64,000 nt of DNA, from positions 1-64,000 of the forward strand of contig CAYTOK010000012.1 in the NCBI GenBank assembly GCA_964439595.1, written 5' to 3'. Positions 60,701 to 64,000 of the stretch are shown here, one piece after another (position 1 is the first letter of the stretch; each line of letters opens with the position of its first letter). The stretch comes from CAIJXB01 sp964439595. GTDB lineage: Bacteria > Chlamydiota > Chlamydiia > Chlamydiales > Rhabdochlamydiaceae. The position numbers were made by a program, and so were the translations under genes. A model generated the notes under the pieces. It saw only the letters and a list, made by a program, of their open reading frames with translations, made no database searches and was not told the origin of the DNA.

Positions 60701-61920
60701 CCCCCTAAAATAGAAGTCGCTCCCTCATAAAGATTTGCCCCCCCTAAATTCAAGGTTCCGGTGCTGCTTAAAGATAGGGTAAGACCTCCTAAATCACCTG
60801 AAGCTCCAATAGTCCCAACAAAAACTCCTGATAACACCTGATCTACCGTAAGTGTTCTTGTGCCAAGAGAAATAAAACCTGCTCCTGACAGTGTTTGAAT
60901 GGAAGCTCCTGCTGATGTTTCACTAATATCTAAGGTTGCTCCCGCAGAAACAATTGTACCAACAGAATGTTGTATAGTTGCCGTAGCTCCTGAAAGAAGA
61001 AGAGTCCCCGAAGTAATAGAAGTTGTGCCTATGTAAGTATTAGCTCCTGTCAAAATAAGTGTCCCAGGGCCTGTCACGATCAAGGAGCCTAAACCACCTA
61101 TAAGTCCCGTTAATGTGGAGGTTCCTACAGGGACTTCGATAGTTTCAGGAAGTCCTTGTAACGTGATTAAATTAGAAACAGTTAGTCCATCTCCTAAGAT
61201 GAGTGTAGCATCAGATTCCATAAGCAAGGGCCCTGCGCCTAAACTGGTGTTATTACCTACCTGAATAGCTCCGGCAACAATCGTTGTACCACCCCCATAT
61301 ACATTACTTGTAGGTAGTACTAAAGTCCCTGACCCTTGTTTTTCTAAAAGCCCACCAGCAATAGCCCCTGTAGCTGTAATGGTCAAAGAAGTATCTATTT
61401 TAAGAATATTTTTTGTTGTAGCAAGGAGCCCTAAAATAGCAGGAAAAGAACCTGAAGCTGTCCCTGAAAACTGCAAAGTAGGAGCTGTCCCACCAAACTG
61501 CACACCGGTAACTCCAGGTAAGTTACTTGCTCCAAAAAACTGAAGGGTTCCATCTGTAACTACCATAGGAGCATTAGAGAAGACGATATCGGAAGAAGCG
61601 GAAACAACTACAGTATTACCACTGACATTTAAAGCTACATTTCCATTTCCAGAAATCGTATGAGGGGTGCCAACGTCTGTAGCTTCTATACTCGCTGACA
61701 AAGTAGATGGCGTCATGTTAGAAGAAAGAGAGGGATTTATACCGGCATTGAGGCGAATAGGCGGTGTTGCTAGTGTAGTTAGCGTGTTATTAATATCTTC
61801 AATTGCTTGACGCAGGGTGCCGGCTCCAGAGTCTGCTGAGCTAGTAACGTTTACCGTCGCCTCCAGAAAACTAAAAGAAACTAATGAAGCAAGCCAAATA
61901 GAATTTACTATACGAACCAT
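57790..61920 (-). CDS. Autotransporter (type V) with beta-helical repeat passenger
   Basis: 1376 residues. Signal peptide at residues 1-20 (M-V-R-I-V-N-S-I-W-L-A-S-L-V). The passenger (about 21-1050) is rich in Gly, Ser, Thr, Ile and Val and carries autotransporter-type repeats: from residue about 292 to 780 five units of about 97 residues, each with G-x-N-T-Y-T-G-x-T, G-G-x-L-A-L and L-S-G-x-G. The C-terminal barrel (about 1095-1376) ends in G-G-Q-L-R-F-G-F, with terminal Phe as required for BAM recognition. No GGAI or FxxN repeats of the Pmp family are seen, so this is a PATR-type autotransporter. Likely surface adhesin or host-interaction protein. Confidence 0.9.
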   Translation of the reverse strand: MVRIVNSIWLASLVSFSFLEATVNVTSSADSGAGTLRQAIEDINNTLTTLATPPIRLNAGINPSLSSNMTPSTLSASIEATDVGTPHTISGNGNVALNVSGNTVVVSASSDIVFSNAPMVVTDGTLQFFGASNLPGVTGVQFGGTAPTLQFSGTASGSFPAILGLLATTKNILKIDTSLTITATGAIAGGLLEKQGSGTLVLPTSNVYGGGTTIVAGAIQVGNNTSLGAGPLLMESDATLILGDGLTVSNLITLQGLPETIEVPVGTSTLTGLIGGLGSLIVTGPGTLILTGANTYIGTTSITSGTLLLSGATATIQHSVGTIVSAGATLDISETSAGASIQTLSGAGFISLGTRTLTVDQVLSGVFVGTIGASGDLGGLTLSLSSTGTLNLGGANLYEGATSILGGTLALIGASGSIASSRSVSVLGTFDISGTSVGAVIHNLSGTGDINLGGKELTVIEAISGSFSGVISGSLGSLVLDATTTETLTLAGINTYTGPTDINGGVLALSGSGSIATSSSLLVDTIFDIHQINSATSIQNLSGSGLIILGSKALTVKQTIPSTFSGNIQGVTGSFGLTNLSTSTLTLTGINTYTGATPILGGTLALVGDGSIALTSSIIVNGTFDISAVTTGAFVGSLSGTGSIILGSKELTLLQRDSGLFTGVISGVLGSLVLDVNSISTLSFSGINTYTGPTSIRGGVLALVGDGSIATSSSVQIEGVLDISDVFSGASIQNLSGVGYIVLGNKTLTVDQNISDIFFGMILGRGGSLTKTGAGTLFLEGSNSYGGLTTILAGTLEGNASSLPTDIVNDSSLVFNQEGLGVYSHSISGTGSLEKTGSGVLVLSGVSTYTGATTVTEGALVINGSIITSSFTVDAGAILGGSGSIGPLDVFGSVRPGNSSGVLEVEGDVLFEMGSAYIVSIDGNGISDLVATGDIILDSDVSLQLNFQPGFLSSINGSATIMQDSATITGSFSSVTTNTSWIVPQVTYAPNAVYLSMVLKPFNILPLCGNSERVANAIDAVIGNGNPALNGIAESLFSLSDEEINEALNKMHPALFKGYVISQENNIVKVQSTLGFRMQNELDDVYCPSSCSKGKQPFHLWVDSFGDNLQQKESRYAHSPQAGYQNNTLGAVLGFDAQFLKRCYAGALGGYTNSRIHWSDDLGKGEIRSGYGGLYFSYLTNMFYVNSSVIGSWGHCDGYRNIRYTGVSRSASSTRGNAQLLSHIDSGVNLGFSHFTIRPFDSLDYITQKENGYREEGAGPYNLKVKESTAILLRNELGLQLTGCISFWSSKWSLAPKFSWVREMRVKGGAYSSEFVDTNTSFTVTGYFPSRNLFSPGVLLSGRLCKDLLVADLYYTGEFGGGYSDHNYGGQLRFGF
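59578..61047 (-). repeat. Five 97-codon (291-bp) repeats in the autotransporter passenger
   Basis: Counting residues from one G-I-N-T-Y-T-G to the next gives exactly 97 for the third and fourth units; the earlier units differ by one to three residues. The repeats are conserved in pattern but not identical in DNA. Confidence 0.75.
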
Positions 61921-62000
61921 ACAACTCCTAAGGAAATAGATGTTTACGAATAGTAATTTTTTCCTGAAAGACTTGCAATCTTTTTTATAGAAAGTATCTT

Positions 62001-62050
62001 AAAAAAAACCCCACCCTGTTCTTACGCTTTTAGCGAAGACTGGATGGGGT
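62001..62050 (-). terminator. Rho-independent terminator of the desaturase gene
   Basis: On the minus strand ACCCCATCC pairs with GGGTGGGGT (one mismatch) around an inner hairpin near CTTCGCT / AGCG, and is followed by eight T. It lies between the desaturase stop and the autotransporter start. Confidence 0.85.
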
Positions 62051-62063
62051 GTATAAAAGTTTC

Positions 62064-63236
62064 TTACTGAGATAAACTTGCTATTTCTGCAGAAACAGCT
62101 GTCCAATTTTGATATTCTTCTTCCAAAGACTTCTTAAGAGCTTTGATCTCTAACTTAAGAGAGGATAAAAGTTCCTTAGCACCCTCTTTTTTTAAAGAAG
62201 TATAACTTTCTTGAAGCTTCCTTACCTGTTTCCATTTAACAAGAACGTTATCAATAACGGCTGTTATCTTCTTTTCCCACTCTTCTCTTTGTATATAAAA
62301 AGACTCTCCAAGCTTATCTAACAAAAGACGTTTACGCTCAAGTAAGATTTTCTCTTCGATTTGATACTGCTGTACAGTTCTGAGTTGGCGGGCAAGACCA
62401 CATTTAGCAGAAAGCCAAATAAGCCATTTAGTCGGATCGAAATGAAACCAACGAATCCCATTGCGGTAATCCTGCGCAAAAGTATGGTGATAATTATGGT
62501 ATCCTTCTCCAAAAGTTAGAAGAGCAATAATATAATTATCGACGGCAGACAGCTCTTTACAAAACGTACGAGCGCCCCATGTATGAGCTAAAGAATTAAT
62601 AAACCAAGTGAAGTGGTGAAGGAAAAATATGCGAAGAAGTATTGTAAAAACCAAGGCACCTAGATAATCTTGAAATACTGAAGCAAAAAATAAATAAGCC
62701 AGCACGTTAGTTACCACAAACAAAATACCATAATAACGGTGTTGAAAACGTAAAAGAGGCTTTCTTTCTAGATCAGCTACCACGGAGCTTTCTATTTTTT
62801 TTGGTTTTTCAAAAAGCCAAAAAAAATGCGCATACCAAAAACCCTTTTTAATAGAATAAGGATCTCTATCGGTATCAACAAACGCATGATGATGGCGATG
62901 GTCAAAAGACCACCTAATAACACTTCCTTGTGTTGCCAAAGTGCCAAAAAGCACTAGGATAACTTCAAGAATAGGACTTGCCTTATAAGCCATATGTGAA
63001 TACAAGCGATGATATCCCATAGTGATGCTTAATCCTGCTGCATACATTAGAGCAAAAGACGACACAATCAAAGGCCACGATGATACTGTGCAAAAAGCAA
63101 AGTAAAATGGGAGTCCTATTAAAAGAGCCAGATGATAAATGATAATAAATAATCCGGGAACCCAGTTAAACTGGTAAGGCTTCTTTGTACATTTTTCCAA
63201 AACTCCTCCAATATTTTCTATAAGCTTCCCCCCCAT
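62064..63236 (-). CDS. Acyl-CoA/acyl-lipid desaturase (delta-9 type)
   Basis: 390 residues. Three histidine boxes of the membrane fatty-acid desaturases are present: H-R-L-Y-S-H, D-H-R-H-H-H and H-N-Y-H-H, with several hydrophobic helices between them. They bind two irons and insert a cis double bond in a fatty acyl chain. The box spacing fits the acyl-CoA delta-9 family. The last about 100 residues form a Lys/Glu-rich coiled-coil-like extension not typical of the family. The ATG lies downstream of a G-rich stretch. Confidence 0.9.
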   Translation of the reverse strand: MGGKLIENIGGVLEKCTKKPYQFNWVPGLFIIIYHLALLIGLPFYFAFCTVSSWPLIVSSFALMYAAGLSITMGYHRLYSHMAYKASPILEVILVLFGTLATQGSVIRWSFDHRHHHAFVDTDRDPYSIKKGFWYAHFFWLFEKPKKIESSVVADLERKPLLRFQHRYYGILFVVTNVLAYLFFASVFQDYLGALVFTILLRIFFLHHFTWFINSLAHTWGARTFCKELSAVDNYIIALLTFGEGYHNYHHTFAQDYRNGIRWFHFDPTKWLIWLSAKCGLARQLRTVQQYQIEEKILLERKRLLLDKLGESFYIQREEWEKKITAVIDNVLVKWKQVRKLQESYTSLKKEGAKELLSSLKLEIKALKKSLEEEYQNWTAVSAEIASLSQ

Positions 63237-63462
63237 TTTATCCCATACCCCCTAAAAACTCAAGAACTTTACGAAATAATTAAAATAATAAATACATCTA
63301 ATCGCGCTAAAACCACGACTTCTACTAGGAAAATCTCACACCTTACAAAATAACTTATTTTGCCGTTTCCACTAATTTAGACAAGTGTAAATTTTAATTA
63401 TTGCACACAGTCATCCCGTCAACATATAATCATTATTAAAATCACTTGAAGCATCTATTTAT

Positions 63463-63788
63463 ATGAATATAAGAAACATTTCCTTTAAAGATATGCTTGA
63501 ATATCTGGACTATACTCCCGTTATAAGCACGGGGAAAAATCTTGTTGATATTTTCGTTAAATGCGCCTGGAAGCCTGAAATAAAAACTTTGGAAAAGAAG
63601 CTTTTAGTTCAATTATCGCTCGAAGAGTTTCAACACCTAACAATCCATGGAGCGTTGAAGTTGGCGATGTTGTTGTTACTTTCCCTGCAATTCCTACTGT
63701 TAATCCCATAAGAACCATACATTCAGGCGGAAAATACCCCTCAATTTATCCCCCTGTAAATTCACAGTTGTTACTCACTTCCTTATAA
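63463..63788 (+). pseudogene. Frameshifted fragment with an N-terminus related to the DUF4116-like protein
   Basis: The first frame (63463-63711) begins with about 38 residues resembling the start of the 54827 protein: L-D-Y-T-P-V-I-S-T ... I-F-V-K-C here, L-D-Y-I-P-V-A-S-T ... I-F-Q-K-C there. After that the frame loses sense, while another frame is open from about 63590 to the TAA at 63786-63788 and reads like protein (P-N-N-P-W-S-V-E-V-G-D-V-V-V, then H-S-G-G-K-Y-P). Either a frameshift joins the two, or two remnants abut. Confidence 0.5.
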
Positions 63789-63814
63789 AATCCCATTCAC
63801 GAAAGTTAGATAAT

Positions 63815-64000
63815 TCAAAAATTAGGATTCTCGCTCAAACCTGGCTCATCTAAAACAAGAACCTTCTCGATTTGACTTTCTAAAAGTTCTTTTAAAAGCT
63901 TAGAAACTTCTTCTGCTATCCTGGGGTTTTCTGAAACTTTTAAAGCAGAACGAGTTCCATTTACGTCCAAAGTTAACCTAGTGTTCCCTTTCCTATCTAC
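63815..64000 (-). CDS. C-terminal end of an unidentified gene (partial)
   Basis: The minus-strand frame is open from the window edge to a TGA at 63815-63817 and gives 61 residues of plausible protein (starts V-D-R-K-G-N-T-R-L-T-L, ends L-D-E-P-G-L-S-E-N-P-N-F). The middle is a charged helix with an E-E-V-S-K-L-L-K-E-L-L-E-S core. No motif is recognised; most of the gene lies outside the window. Confidence 0.55.
   Translation of the reverse strand, partial: VDRKGNTRLTLDVNGTRSALKVSENPRIAEEVSKLLKELLESQIEKVLVLDEPGLSENPNF

Noticed and set aside
1..64000. tRNA, rRNA and CRISPR arrays
   Set aside because: I looked for tRNA T-loop patterns, rRNA sequence and regularly spaced repeats and found none. 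A tRNA scan would be decisive.

Overview
The window is AT-rich and gene-dense, and it comes from a member of the Chlamydiota (order Chlamydiales) outside the Chlamydiaceae. The signs are a fused aroD-aroE gene after aroC, an NTT-type nucleotide transporter, a very large chlamydial-type FtsH next to tilS and an lptF/lptG pair, yidC next to a second dnaA, and a type III secretion chaperone (Slc1/CesT type) beside glgX. I recall all of these neighbourhoods from Chlamydia trachomatis. Alanine racemase, a menaquinone-type acyl-CoA ligase, an OmpW porin and a DUF4116-like repeat protein point to an environmental family (Rhabdochlamydia-, Simkania- or Parachlamydia-like). The exact genus cannot be fixed from the sequence alone.

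Layout. 0.2-2.7 kb: shikimate genes aroC and aroDE. 2.7-7.9 kb: an accessory block on the minus strand with three related proteins of unknown function built around a 94-residue module, one of them broken by a 100-N assembly gap, and one unrelated small protein. 8.1-18.4 kb: housekeeping genes ftsH and tilS on the minus strand, the lptF-lptG-PAP2-M32 peptidase operon on the plus strand, and hemN. 18.4-24.6 kb: an OmpW-like porin, a transposase-like gene whose catalytic residues are changed, menE, an exported Arg/Gly-rich protein, and a hotdog thioesterase. 24.8-30.1 kb: a TPR protein, yidC and a dnaA paralogue. 30.2-37.0 kb: an accessory block with three tandem protein-kinase-like genes. 37.0-44.6 kb: the secretion chaperone, glgX, a lipoprotein, a frameshifted CPBP protease, a DAHP synthase, a second lipoprotein, a Nudix hydrolase and a PLP enzyme. 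44.8-46.8 kb: three related two-hydrophobic-lobe membrane proteins resembling inclusion membrane proteins. 47.0-54.8 kb: nucleotide transporter, a TM2 protein, alr, an FMN reductase, a secreted papain-malectin protein and an RNA methyltransferase. 54.8-64.0 kb: a repeat protein, an unknown protein, a large autotransporter, a fatty acid desaturase, a broken gene related to the repeat protein, and the end of an unidentified gene.

The strongest observation is the kinase triplet at 31.6-37.0 kb. All three lack the usual beta3 lysine (Ser-Ala-Ser stands there) and all three carry a lysine inside the glycine-rich loop (G-G-F-K), the arrangement known from eukaryotic WNK (with-no-lysine) kinases. 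They share an undescribed N-terminal domain and lie beside the type III secretion chaperone gene, so secreted effector kinases are a reasonable hypothesis. Other points of note are the collapsed 94-residue repeat at the N gap (repeat spacing predicts a true gap of 149 + 282n bases), the D-to-N and E-to-Q changes in an otherwise intact transposase, and a poly-T frameshift in the CPBP protease.
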